NCBI RefSeq assembly: GCF_030936135.1
Contig: NC_082604.1
Coordinates: 1,428,501 to 1,492,500, forward strand
Length of the DNA stretch: 64,000 bases
Direction: 5' to 3'
From: Gavia stellata
Lineage: Eukaryota > Chordata > Aves > Gaviiformes > Gaviidae
How positions within the stretch are numbered: position 1 is the stretch's first letter; every line of letters begins with the position of its first letter. The notes beneath the pieces were generated by a model. The model was not told the DNA's origin, did not search any database, and was given only the letters and a program-made list of their open reading frames with translations. Positions 11,726 through 25,100 of this stretch are shown piece by piece. The position numbers and the translations under genes are program-made.

Positions 11726-13150
11726 CTCCGGCCGCCGCCGCCGCCGCCGGCCGGGCCCGCCCCGGCCCCGGCCCCCGCCCGCCGGCCCGGGCCGCCGCCA
11801 GCCGTACAGCAAGATGGCGGAGCCAGGTCACCCCGGCCGCCCCTCCGCCGTTGGGGAAGGGGTTTCTGTACGGCACTGCCGTCAACCAAGATGGCGGCCG
11901 CCGCACGGCCGCCGCCATTTTGGCCGAGGCGCCGCCGTACAGCGGCCGATGCTGTGGGGCGGGTAGGGAAGGGGGGGCATCGCTCCCGGCGCCGCTCGCT
12001 TGCCTCCTGTAGGGCGTCCGCCTCCCGACGAGCCGTTCGATCCGCGGCGGCCGAGCCGTCACAGGCGTCCCCGAGAGGGGCGGGCATGGAGGAGGGGGGG
12101 TTACCCTCCCGAAGAAAGAGGGGCGGGGCTCGGCCGGTTCCGTACAACACGATGGTCGCGCCCGTATGTCGGAACTTCCCCGGGCGTACGTGTCACGGGC
12201 CGCTCCCGCCAGCGTCGTGCGGAACAAGCGCAGCCCTTACGCGCCGCCGCACCTCCTGCCTCAACCCCAGCTCCGCTACCGACCCGGCTCCTCGCCCCTC
12301 TCCGCGCCGCCTCTCCGTACGGCAAAATGGCAGCCCCCAGTGCGTGGTGCCAGCCGCGCGGCGCACGGAACCGTGACGAGTGCCACCCTTAGCCAACCGC
12401 CGCGGAGGCCTGCGGCGAGCGGCGCTCCCATTGGGCGGGCGCCGCGCTCGCGCCAGCAGCCGCGCAAGGCTGCGCCGGGGCGTATGTGTCGGTGGGGACG
12501 GCAGCGGCCGCAGCCCTCGGCGGGGCAGCCGCCATGGACGCAGGTGGGTGGTGGTGCCGGTGCCGGCGGGGTGGCCCCTTCCCGCGCCGCGGCGGTGGGA
12601 GGGCGGCTGCTTTCCCCCTCAGGAGCCCGCGGCCCGGCCCGGCGGCTGTTTGAGGCCTGCGGCTTCCCTGGGCGGCCCAGGCCCGGGTACCCGGAGCGGT
12701 GCGGCCTTCCCCGGTGCTCTGAGGTGCGGCCCCGGCCCGGCTGACGGCGGGAAGAGTCACTGCTCCCCGGCCCTGGGGGCGGTGTCCCCGGCCCTGAGGG
12801 GCCCTGAGGGGCCCGGCCGCCTCCCCTGCGGGGGAAGGCGGTGGCTCAGTGACGGCTCCGTTACCGCCGGTGCCCGCCGCTGCAGGCCAGAGCCCTCTCA
12901 GCAGAGAAGCGCATCCCTCCTGCCCTTCCCAGCCCGTCTTCTGCCGTCCCTCCTAAAAACCATTGAGTTCTTCCACGTTGGTCGGTGGTGTGGCCTGGAT
13001 GGAGCCGCTCGGGAAGCGAACCGGAGGGCGAAAGCGGTGGCAGGGCAGGTGTCCCTGCGCTCCGCTCCCCAGGCACTGGGGTGGCCTTCTGCTGCGTCGA
13101 GGGATAAGGCGACTCGGCCGCTCGTCGGGACCGCTCATCGCCTTTACTGA
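11250..13150. promoter_or_regulatory. CpG island / divergent promoter of THAP4 and ATG4B
   Basis: This is a very GC- and CpG-rich block containing both first coding exons. The start codons, at 11725 (minus) and 12534 (plus), are 808 bases apart. No TATA box was seen. The spacer carries YY1-type AAGATGGCGG cores and several ETS-like GGAA/TTCC sites. Many long open frames on both strands here are a by-product of base composition. Transcription start sites were not determined. Confidence 0.85.
11802..12333 (+). promoter_or_regulatory. Four spaced CCGT-N4-CA-N2-ATGG modules (YY1-type)
   Basis: Four 19-bp segments share one layout: 11802-11820 (CCGTACAGCAAGATGGCGG), 11879-11897 (CCGTCAACCAAGATGGCGG), 12140-12158 (CCGTACAACACGATGGTCG) and 12315-12333 (CCGTACGGCAAAATGGCAG). 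The right half of the first two is the classic YY1 site. The last two are weaker. An inverted GCCGCCAT core lies at 11911-11918. YY1 binding is known for such cores; the constant CCGT spacing is an observation whose meaning is unknown. Confidence 0.6.
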
Positions 13151-16100
13151 GAGCGCCGGCAAAGCTGTTCGCGATAGAGGTTTTGTTTGCGTACAACGGG
13201 AGAAAAAAAGAAGCGTGTTGGCGCTTGGGTTGGGACTCGCTTCCTTCTAGCCTTCGCGTAGTAACAGCTTTCATCCACCCGCTGCAGAGATAAGTGGTGT
13301 TCCATAATAACAAACGCTTTCCTGTGCCGCGTGGGCTCCTCCTCCGCGTCGGGTGAGTGTATGTATGCGGAGGGAATCCGTAGCTCGCGTCTCTCTGGAC
13401 TGCTGTCTTGACTTGTTTTTTGTCCTTGGTGCAGGCGCTGCTGTTGTCAGTGTCGTCCGGTTGATAGCGTCCCGACTTTCTGCCTGCTGCGTCCTTGCAC
13501 GCCGTTGCGTCCGGTCTCTCGCGCACGGGAACAAAACACATTCCAGCAAGTGAACTTACAGAGCCTGAGCTGGGAGATACGTTTGCTTTCTCTTTGTGTA
13601 AGCGTTACAGGGCTTATCAAGGGAAGGAAAACCTCGCTGTGACAGACAGTAGGGCTGGATCTCCTCTATGCAAAGAGGAGGTCGGTCTCGGGGCTTTGCA
13701 GAGCTCAAGCCCCTTTGTGTCCAGCCCTGCTCCCGAGACAGTCGGGCAGCTGACGGGCAGACTTTGAACTGTTTGCTCTGGGCCTCCAAGAAAGTGCCAC
13801 TCTCCAGTTGACTGACTTTTCTCCCTGGCTGTCTCTTAACTCCTCATTGTTGCTTAGATAATCGGGATTTGTCTTGTTTGAAAGAGCTTAGGGGAAAGAA
13901 AAGAACTTAATCGTTCTTCTTCAAAGGCTAGAAGTAAGGGTTTGGGCTGTTCTTTGGCTATCTGTTTTCTAGGCGTTTTTCAGCAACGAGCTTTACTAGC
14001 ACAATAAATTTACCTCCTCTTCTTGACTCTCTTTTGAAACATCCTACATCCAGCAGCTTTCCTCCTCTCTGCTCTGTCTCGGGTAATGTACATTTATCAG
14101 CTGAGGAAGATGGTCATCTGCCCTATTTCTGATTCTTTTGTGGCGGTGTGAATTGGAGGCTGAAGGACTCAGGGAAAATGTCTCTAAGCTGTTGCAAGCG
14201 CTGCCTGAGGAGTGTTACTGTGTCGGAGAGAGAGGCCCCTCTCTAGAGACTGGGGGAAGCCCAAGAAGCAATTTGGGAAGGGAAGTATTGCAAAGCATGG
14301 TTTTCCTTCAGTATGGTGCTCCAAATCTCTTCTTCAGTTTTTTGTATAAAAATTTTTTCAACAAAACATCTAAGCTGTGCAGGCAAACTGTAACCAAGGT
14401 GGTTGATGCTGGAGTGAACATCAGCTGTTTTGCTGCGCAAACCCCAGGGAAAATCACTTGCCATATTTCTATTTGAGTCATCAAAGTTTTGACTTGTTGT
14501 TATTTGTTTCCCAAAGTTTATAGAAAAACAAATAGCTTTGGTTTTGGTAAAGCAGATGAAGTTAGTGGCTGTCAAGGACTTGATACTTGCTGTAAGCACA
14601 TATCTTGCCTTCAGCACATTTGCAAACTGACATCCCCCATCAGGATCTGCTCCCCGGTGCCTGGCTGTGCTTCTGTGCTTGTTTATGTGGGAGCTTATTA
14701 CAAGTTTTTATTTTTTATTTTATTACAACGTTTTTAGCTTGGCTTTTTCATTGTATAACTTAAGAATATAAGAAGGGAGGCAAGATTTCACCCTCTACCC
14801 TAATTCTATGCGTTGAGACAGTTTTTCTTAGTCTATGTCAAGATGATACAGCTTTTCAATAACCTTGCACGTGCTCATGTTTAGTAAACTGATATTGAAA
14901 GTCGCTGATACTGCAAGCACGTGCTGGGTGTGTCAAGGGTTGGTTCCTCGCTCTTCATACAAGGCAGGCTTTTGTGATGCGGCCTGTTACCTTATAACTG
15001 AGTAGATCTAACCACGTGCACAAAAGTGGAAGAGAACTCAAATGTTCGGGCTTAATGCTGGTATTTAATGCGGTTTTAGTTTGAATGCCTGGGTTGTTTA
15101 ATATAGGTGTTTTCTGTAGCGGCACGTACAAAGCTTTGCCTTTTGTGTCAGGGCTTTCTAGGGAGCGCGTGGGGTGAGAAGGCGTTCTGGGACGCTACAG
15201 CCCACCCTGGGGAAGGTGTGCCTGTGGGGCAGAGATCCAGCCAACCTGGCATCATTCACAGCATGCCCAAGGCTCCTGGAAAGCGAGGCCGCCTTTCTGA
15301 GGGTGTGCATTGCAGGGCTGAAACTCTTGGCTTTTTAACTATAAATCCACTGTGGGCTGAAAGAAGTATTTGATGTGTGCTTGGATTTTCTGCAGAGGCT
15401 ACTGCTTTACTGTTGTAGATGCTCAGAGGTCGGTATTTAAAATAGATGGAGAGCTTCTTGAAGGTGAAGTTTTGGAGTGCTGCCTTAGAAATTTGCTGAT
15501 CTCACCCGACTTTTGCAGCTCTGAAAGGAGCATCTTCAAATAGGATTTCTGCTTGGTGAATTTCCAGTTTTATTTATTTTCAGACCTTTTGCCTCTAACT
15601 ATAAGAGGGTGAGAAAGGCCTCCTGTGCAAGCTGTGACACTCTTTGTACCCCTGCCTGAATTGTTTGGGTCCCACTGGCTCACATTTAATTACATCCATT
15701 GTGCTATTGCCCAGATGAGCTTTGAAAGGGTGCCGGAGCGTATGAAGGTAGATATTTGTAAAGGAAGCACTTAGTGGCTTCAAGCCTTGTGGGGAGTTTA
15801 TTGCTCCTGTTATAAAATTGTTGATACTAACTCGGAGTAATCACTTGAATTTTCCTCCCTGTGAAGGTGAAACCTTAACTCCTGCATTTAGCGGTTGTGC
15901 CTTTTCAGGTGGTGGCAAGTATTTTCTTCCAAAAAACCAACATACGCGCTGATGTCTGACCGCATCTTTCGGATGCGCAGCTGGACGTACAGGACCTTTG
16001 CACAGAGCCCAGATGTCGGGCATTCAGCTGAAGGACTCCAAGTCTGGGACTCTCCTCCCCAATGTGCAGTGTCATGGCACTTGCAGTTTGCATGCACTGC

Positions 16101-19100
16101 ATTCCCTGAATCCGCAGCTGGTCCGGCGGGCAGCCTGGGAATCCCTTCGCTTGCTGACCCCTTCCTCTCCTACCTTTGATTGAAGGTGAAAGACTCCAGC
16201 AGATCCTTGCCAAGAAGCTACCAGTTGCAAATCCTGTGCTTGCTGAGGACCTGGTGCCCTGTGAAATGTGGAGCCGCAGAGGGTGTGACATATGAGAAGG
16301 CGAGGAATTGTTGCTAGGAAGGAGAAGGAGGGATGGTGGGTAGCTTGATAGTTTCTGTGTAGCATCCTTGTTTCAGTCATTTTGTTTAAGCTATTTGGGA
16401 CTCTCCTGACAGAGAGCTGGATTCATGGCAAGCTTTGAGAACTGACAAACTAAACCATAAAATATTCCTTGGAGCTTTAAAACCTATCTGAGAACTTCAG
16501 TTTTTATGTTAAGATCGTATCTGGTAGTGCACTATATTTTAAAAAATCCTAACGACCAGCCTCCCTTTGAGGTGTCAGAATAAACTTGTAATGTCTCATC
16601 CCAAAGGGAAACTTCTGAAAATTAAAGCAGAGAGTAGAAAGTGATGCACACTTGAAAACATCTGCAGGAGTCACGTTGCTTTCTTCCCTGGAAAGAAATC
16701 TCCAGCATTGAGCAAGAAAGGGGTGAAAGCAAGCCAAGCTATTAAGTAAAGACAGACACAGAAAGCATGGACTGCTGGGGATTCATAAAGTTCGGCAAGT
16801 ATATGGTAAAGAAATTCTTAATTTCACTGCTAAAGTTTGTTAGAAGAAAAGACTGCATTAATTTGTTGGAATTTTTCTGTGCAAGCAGAATTGCTTTGCT
16901 TAGCTTGCTGTTGAGAAGTCACATCATGGGACGGGAATGGGAACATGTGGCCCGTGCTAACCTAAATGTGCCTGAAACAGTCTATAGACTAATTCACACA
17001 AGGAACATGCTTTAAATCTTTTGGGCTAGGGTTAGGTCCAGAGTCTAATTCAGAATTTGATTTAGGAGCCTATTTTCATCTCAATTGCCAGGGTTCCTGC
17101 TTAAACAGCAGTTGGTCTTGGTGAAGGTGTCTTGCTGCTGTTACTTATGTATTTTCTTTGACATTTGGAACTGGAATTTCAGGTCAGAGAGCCCAGGGGC
17201 AGAAGGCTGATGAGGTACCTACAGGAGGCCAAAATGTCTTGTGTAGCTTGTTTGCCTGAGCGCAGCGTGGAATATCCTAGATGTCTGGAAAGGAGGGGGA
17301 GCAGAACCTTGTGGTGACTTTCTGGAGCTATCGTTGATGCAAATCAGCCAAGTTGTTATTTACTGGTGCTCCAGATGATGCTTTGGAAAGCTACGCAGGG
17401 AATGATTGGGAGGAAAGCTCATCTTCTGTGAATGTCTTCTACTTGTGAGAAGGGTGAGGTCTGCTACGCAGGCAGCACCAGAGAGAAGCAGCAGGTGACT
17501 TTCCTGGGAAGCAAAAAGTGAGGTGTGCACCACGGTGGCTTTCACAGAAGACAGCGCTAAGAGGAGCTTGTGGTCATTCCGGTCTTGTTTAATATCTTTA
17601 TTGATGATCTGGATGAGGGGATCGAGTGCACCCTCAGCAAGTTTGCAGAGGACACCAAGTTGGGCGGGAGTGTTGATCTGCTGGAGGGTCGGAAGGCTCT
17701 GCAGAGAGATCTGGACAGGCTGGATCGATGGGACGACGCCAATTGTATGAGGTTCAACAAGACCAAGTGCCGGGTCCTGCACTGGGGTCACAACAACCCC
17801 ATGCAGCGCTACAGGCTTGGGGACGAGTGGCTGGAAAGCTGCCCCGCAGAAAAGGACCTGGGGGTGTTGATCGACAGCCGGCTGAAGGTGAGCCAGCAGT
17901 GTGCCCAGGTGGCCAAGAAGGCCAATGGCATCCTGGCCTGTATCAGAAACAGTGTGGCCATCAGGAGCAGGGAGGTGATCGTGCCCCTGTACTCGGCGCT
18001 GGTGAGGCCGCACCTCGAATGCTGTGTTCAGTTTTGGGCCCCTCACTCCAAGAAGGACATTGAGGTGCTGGAGCGTGTCCGGAGAAGGGCGACGGAGCTG
18101 GTGAGGGGTCTGGAGCACAAGTCTGATGAGGAGCGGCTGAGGGAGCTGGGGTTGTTCAGCCTGGAGAAGAGGAGGCTGAGGGGAGACCTCATTGCTCTCT
18201 ACAATTACCTGAAAGGGGGTTGCAGAGAGGTGGGTGTTGGTCTCTTCTCCCAAGTGACGAGTGACAGGACAAGAGGAAATGGCCTCAAGTTGTGCCAGGG
18301 GAGGTTCAGGCTGGATATTAGGAAAAATTTCTTTCCTGAGAGGGCGGTGACACACTGGAATAAGCTGCCCAGGGACGTGGTGGAGTCACCATCACTGGAG
18401 GTGTTCAAGGAACGTGTGGACGTGGCACTGTGGGACATGGTTTAATGGGCATGGTGGTGTTTGTTGGTTGGTGGTTGGACTTGATGATCTTAAAGGTCTT
18501 TTCCAACCTTAGTGATTCTGTGATTCTGTGTTCTGTGATTTAGTCCGTTGCCCTGTTTTAAACTCGTGTCATGTTACACAGATTTTACTGTATTTGCTGT
18601 GAGAGATATTTTCAATAGCCACTTTAACAGTTACAGAACAGAACTGGCTTAGTTCTGCTTTAAATTTTATAGGTGTTTGTTAAAGAATTGACACCTACTA
18701 AATTAGATGGTTCATTTCCAGGGTTTCCAGACCGCCTTAAAGTGCTTTGCTTCCAAACACAGACCTAGTGGAGCACAGTTTGTTTTCAGTGCAGGTGATG
18801 ACTTCTGCTGGATTCATTGCCTCTCATTGAAGAGGGATTGACTTGCGGAGCAAGCTTTAGTTCCCATCTTAATGCCACGTGTGCTTTTTGTGTTCCACCA
18901 CCAAAAATTATATTCTCTGGAAGAAGGATTTTAATCACTTTGCTCACTTGAGAAGAAGACCTTGACATCACTGCTGATGACTGTTCTAGCGTGCACGATG
19001 GTGCCTGTTCTGGGAAGCAGAGTGAAGCTGTCAGATGAAGTCCTAGACATTTTCTTGACCATTTTCTGCACCGGGCAGAACCTGGAGCTGACCTAACCTG

Positions 19101-22100
19101 GAAATGCCTCTGCTTTTCTGCTTGTGGAGCAGCCAGGAGTGAGCCAGGGCTGCGCCAGCTCTTTGTGCCTTCCAGAGTTGGTGGTTGCAGGGGGAGCTGT
19201 ACTGTTTCTTACCAGCTAGAGCTGGATGCTCTGGGTGTGTAAGTTGCTGGTCCACAGCAGCTCTGATTCTGTAGTTTTGTATGATTTTTAGAACACAAGG
19301 AAAAGCTATGAAATGTATGTAATTTCTTCTTTCTCTTTCTAGCTACTCTCACCTATGACACTCTCAGGTTCGAATATGAAGACTTCCCTGAGACCAAAGA
19401 ACCTGTTTGGATCCTCGGCCGGAAATACAGTGTTTTTACAGGTATTTCGCAAGCACGATGCAACATGCTCTAATGCTCCAGAGGACTTTGTTAGCGTTGC
19501 ACTTTGCTTTCTGAGCAGCAAGGTGACTGCAAACCTTACAAGCACGCTGCAGAGTGTGTCTGTTTGCTGGCAGAGCATGCAGACTGTAACTGCCATGTTT
19601 CTGTCTGTCTGGCCACCTCTGTGGACTCTGGAATATTTTTGTGCAGAAAGTTACCATTTAGTAGTTATTGCGACTTGAGTCATGAGGTCAGGATGGTTGA
19701 GGCTAGGGGATGGCTTGGGGGAAAAGCAAGAAAATGGTTTACTGCTTCATAATTTGCCTATGGCCGTGGTGTCTTTGGGTTGATTGCAGAAAAAGAAAGT
19801 ATCTTCTGCACAGCGGCGCTGTCTTGTTCCTCAGCCAGGTTTTGCCTCTCTGGGCACACAGACCGAGTGAGGAGCAGAATGCCGTTATCATTGGGGAAGG
19901 TGGGTGGGAGATGGATTTAGCTGGGTTTGGTGCTTCCCTCATGCGTGTGCCTTTCGATGCTGAAAAATTTTCAGAGAAAGAAGAGATCCTGTTGGATGTG
20001 ACCTCTCGGCTTTGGTTCACCTACAGAAAGAACTTCCCTGCTATCGGTATGTACCATGGAAGAGTCTAAGGATATCCTGGAAATTATTGTAATCTGCTTA
20101 TCTCTACCTAATAAAACAGTCCCCACAAGCATAACAATAATTCACTTCTGATTATAGGAATCTGAAATGCACTTCATTTCATTGGTAGGATAGACTTTTT
20201 GTTTATCTGATACTGAGAATTCCTCTTCCCCTTGGGTATGAGGGATAACAGTGATTTTAAAAAGGACACAAGAAAGAGTTTGGGAAGCCTACCTAGAAAT
20301 ATCCTTTCTTTGAGCAACATGGGAAGATTTTTATACTTCGTGTTCATTAAGTCCTACGTAAGTCTAACGTGAAGTATTATTTAATGATGGTCTTGGGCTT
20401 GAAGTGGATTAAAGACATGAAAGCTAGAGATGTCATACAGCAATTACTACCTTTGTGCGTCTGCTTTGGAGTGTGTGGGGGGGTTTTGTTTGGGGGTTTT
20501 TTTTTAAATGCCTGAAGTGGCTGTTACACACAGGGACAGTAGTAATACGGGGAATGTTTCCCAGTGAACTCGAAGGAGGATGTCTTCGTTCCGTAAGATA
20601 TTCTGCACGGTCACTTCTGTGGTGTGGTTCTGTGTACTGGGTAGAAGGGGTATCAGAAGAGACCTGAGAGCAGGTAAACAGGATTCCAAGCCCCATCCGT
20701 GTCCCCGCTGTCGGCGTCGTCCCCAGCAGTTGATGGGGAAAATGGCTCAGATTTGGAAAAGAGACTTCTTGGTAGCTGATCCTTCTGGCTTGTTCTGTGC
20801 TTTCTGTACTGGGAAACCCTTTGCCTAACAAGGTATGAGACATCTGTGATGCAGTTTAATCCCTTTAAATTCACATTTGTGAGCCATAGGTAAACATGCG
20901 TTTGAAATTGAAGGGTTAGCATGTGTTTAACTATGGCTCAGAAACATGATTGGGGTTTCTACGTGAGTTATAAAGGGCAGGGGGCAGGAAGAAATTACAT
21001 TTTCTGAGTCCTTTCCCATTTACAGTATAGCTACAGTTTGCATGTCATACAGTAAACCTTTTCCTTTTTCAGTCTTTCTTTTCCCAGTCATCCCTTTTAT
21101 TGTTGGCCACTTCTCTCTGTGCTTGCTCACTTAAATATTGTAAAGCATTGTCAGTTGTGGATGTTGTATATGTTATAAATTGCTGGCAAAATTCTAGAAG
21201 ATAGCTGCTGACCATCCAGAAGTTGATTAAATAGTTCTCTTGGGTGATTTTTCTGCCTGTGCTTTTCATGCAAAGTAGTTGCATGGGATCGAAAGAAAAA
21301 AGCAGCATTACAAAGAAACTACTTCTACCAGCTGTGCTAAGGCGCAGCTGACTGCGTGTTTGTAAGACAGCTCACTTGCTGTGGTCGCACTAAACATTTT
21401 ATCTATGAAGCTTGTAATAATAGCCAGAGCTTCAGTGGAGGAGCAGCAGTTTCCTTTTGAAGTTCTGTCAGGGAAATGCTTCCAGCCCTGAGGCCTTTGT
21501 CTCAGACTTTCCGGCCTATTCTCCAATATTGTGTAGTATGTTGCTGGGGTGGGTTTTTTTTTTGGCTGGTGGGATTTTTTTTTTGGCCTAACTATGTTAC
21601 TCACTTTGGAATCTCATCCAGTCATAGCTGCTTATGATGTGAGAATTCCTTGGGACTGATTTATTTTGCATGATGAGTTGCCTTCTCGACATGAGGGTTA
21701 CAAGAAGTCGCCTGCGACAAGCACCTCTGTGTAGAAATGTGTCTCTGAATTGGGCTGGGGTTCTGCAGCTAGGTTCAAGGGCTGTTGTGCTCCTGAGAAA
21801 TTCAGGTCTCTTTCTGGTTGAGTTGTTTGGATTTCGCTTTGAAGTTTTTTCCCCCTTTCAGTTAGTGCTGGAGGGTTTTGTGTGTTTGTTTTTAAGGGAT
21901 GCCATTAAGTTACTCACTGATAACTACATTTTTGTTTCTCAGCCTTGGATATGTGAGCTAAGGTAGTCCGTATTCCCTGCCTGATTTCTTGGGTGAACCT
22001 GCTACCCGTGCAGCCTTACAGTGCTTTCATTTCTTCTCTCTCTTGGCACTGTTTTAGTATTCATTACATATGTATTTTCTGTCCTCGTTTACAGGAGGAA

Positions 22101-25100
22101 CCGGTCCCACATCTGATACTGGCTGGGGCTGTATGTTGCGGTGTGGCCAGATGATCTTTGCTCAGGCCTTGGTCTGCAGGCATTTGGGAAGAGGTAAACC
22201 AGTGCAGAGCCCATACTGACTTCCAGGGCCACGTGCTCCCACAAGTGCAGTACTTGTAAGGACAGCAGATAACAAGGGCACAGCTGGGAATTGCTGAGGG
22301 TTCTGTAACTTTTTCTTCAGTCTTCTTAAGTTCGGGGCTGTTGAGACAATGGACTACTGGAAACCCTACAGCAGGTTTTTCTGTACTGTCTACATCTCTA
22401 CGTAGATAGATATAGTTGTCCAACCCTTAAAACAGAGCAGAACCCTGTAACATGCTAGTTAAATCCACTGAAGCCAAGCACGTACTAAATTTTTCTTGAA
22501 GGGTTTTTTATATAGTCAAAGTTTAAAACAACTTAGTAGATTGATTCTTGTTTATAGTTGTCACAAAGCCCTCACTGAGTGTAGTCTCCTCTCCCTGAAT
22601 ACTTTGGGGTTTGTGCTTGACCCATGCTTGGTCTGTAAGCAGCTATACAAGAGCAGTTTTTTGACAGTTGTTGATGGCCTTTGAGTTTGTGGGGGATGAT
22701 TTTTGTAGTGAGGTCACCTCTTTTTTCCCAGAATAGGTAGCTCAAGCCTGTCAATGAGAAATTGTAATCCTATTTCCCATCTGTGGGATAGAGTTACCAT
22801 TTGTGTTTTCTGATTTGATTGTTTGTTTGCTTTTCTGTGGGTAATGTTCCTTTATCCCAGCTGTAAGAATGGTTACTTTTCTTTTAAAATGAGTCCTTTA
22901 GTGTTGGGAATGCCTCAGATACCTAGTAATAAGATAGCAACATGAAAATCCAGTCAGTTGATTGACGGACAGGGAAGAGAATTGTATCTTGCAGCCTCTA
23001 GTTGCTAATAAATAACATGCTTTGTTTCATCTATCCCCTTGTCTGTCTTAGACTGGAGGTGGATAAAAGGGAAGAGGCAGACGGATAATTACTTCAATGT
23101 TCTTAATGCCTTCATTGACAAAAAAGACAGCTACTACTCCATTCACCAGATAGGTAAGAGTCTGGGTGCTGAAGAGCATTGGAGATATTCAGGCTGGGTT
23201 TCCCATGAGTGTAGAACATCACTCTGTATTTATTTTACTAACTTAGCCAAAAAAACCCCAAACAAACCAACATGCGGGTCAGGTAGTACATGATACTATG
23301 CTGCTTGTTCTTTGACATGATGTAAAGCTACGACTCTTTATTATGGATTATGATGGATTTTTCTTCTTGACTCCATTAAGGTTGTCAGGTTTGCCTAATG
23401 TTTTAGGTTATATTCAGCATCACTTTCCATATCCTAGCTAGCTAAGGTGAGAGGAAAGCATGTGGGTGCTGTTCTCACTAGGACCTTGTAATACGAGAAG
23501 ATTGCTGAGCAAAGAAATTCTCGGAAGTAGCAAATGGACTAAGGAAGGATCTCACTTTGATATAAACTTCCCTGGCAAATAGAAGAGAAGCAGCCTGATA
23601 CAGTTTTTCCTATAGCGTCTTACGGCATCTATAGCTTCAGCGAACAGAACTTCAAATTACAGGGGTGGTCTGGTAATCAAACACTCTAAAATTTCTTCTG
23701 AGGTAACATTGCCTTTTGAACTTCTATGTTACTGCATTTTACAGTCCTTCAGGATATGCTCCTCTCTCCCATCTACACTAAGATACCCCATGAAAGGGCA
23801 GACTCTGCTGACTCAAAAATCTTTCCAAGTGAGATTTCTTCCCTGTTAAATACAAACTCTGATTAGGAAGGGATGCAGTGCAGGTGAAATTATTTGCTAA
23901 ATTATTTTGGTTTTTTCTTGTGATGCAGCCCAGATGGGAGTTGGAGAGGGAAAATCCATAGGTCAGTGGTATGGACCAAACACAGTCGCACAAGTGCTCA
24001 AGTAAGTGCTGTGTTTTTCCTTTATATGTTTTGAACCATACAGTGGGGTCATTGGTTTGTAGTACCTCCTAGCTTACAGGTTTCTGCCCATTCACCGAAG
24101 TGCAACCGTATGTTTTAATGCTGTTAGCAGGCAACCTGCTTGACCCTATTGACCTGCTTGGGCAGGAACTTGAAAGGAGCCCTTCTGCCGTTCAGATGCT
24201 GGCAGCGTGTGAGAGAAAACAGATTTCAAGTTGAGGACAACCCCCAAAAATCTCTCACCGCGTCCCACAAGTAATGTGCTTGCCACTAAAACTGACTGCA
24301 GTACTCTACAGCAGACCAGAAGCAAGTGTCAGCGTGGATGATCATTGCTGTCATTTGGATCTCTGCTAGCCTCTGAGCTGGCTCTGCTGACCTGACAACA
24401 GTGTCATCGTTATCAAAAAGTTGCCAGCGAGCCATCAAGTCACTAATCCATTAGCAGAGGAAAGCATTAATATTTGCTGCCTGGGTTCCGTCGTGACAGG
24501 CAAATGATAAGAGCATTGCTGGAGCATGGACTGCCTTTAATAACTGGGACATACTGTATTTTGAGAAACATTCTCCCTCTTGTCACCATTCTTCCTTCGC
24601 TTTGATTAGATGAGCAGGTAGCTCCCTGGAATAGGCGAGGATTGCCTATATGCAGCTTTCCCAGGTCAGACCGTATGCCGAATTAGCCCGGGATCTGGTA
24701 TAGGTGATCAGGAGATATGTACAGAAAGTAAAAGTGATTTTTTTTTTTTTAATTATTATTTATTTTTTATGCTGTCTTGCTTTCTGGTAACCAGCAGTTA
24801 AGGATTTGAGTTGGAGATTGTATCGGGGCTCTCGTACTTAGTAGCTGCTGAGGGACAAATTCCCAGGTGTGGTCCCATTTGCAATCTTGTTTATTCTTCC
24901 GGCCATAATAACTACGGGCAATGAAGTCTACAACTCCGATACGTGTATAAAAGCGTACTTTACAGCATAATTGATGAAAGCCAATATATCCTAATCCAGT
25001 TTCTCCTCTCTGATACGCCACCATCTTTGTATTGTAGTTGTAAATAATCCTTGCTTACTTTTTTTTTTTTTTAATTTTCCTGTAGAAAACTTGCAACTTT

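Noticed and set aside
11256-12744. Several frames of 140-270 codons on both strands in the THAP4/ATG4B CpG island
   Set aside because: Stop codons are rare in CpG-rich DNA. The peptides are Arg/Pro/Gly/Ala-rich with no domain, and they overlap the real first exons.
12380-13541. Frames of 226-256 codons at the start of ATG4B intron 1
   Set aside because: They lie in the GC-rich intron start, have low-complexity composition and match no known protein or conserved exon.
15895-16291. Overlapping frames of about 100-130 codons in ATG4B intron 1
   Set aside because: No recognisable domain or homologue, no convincing splice sites, and frames on both strands; best seen as chance in a moderately GC-rich stretch.
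17360-18355. Minus-strand frame of 331 codons
   Set aside because: It is the antisense of the CR1 reverse-transcriptase frame; its length reflects the codon structure of the sense strand.
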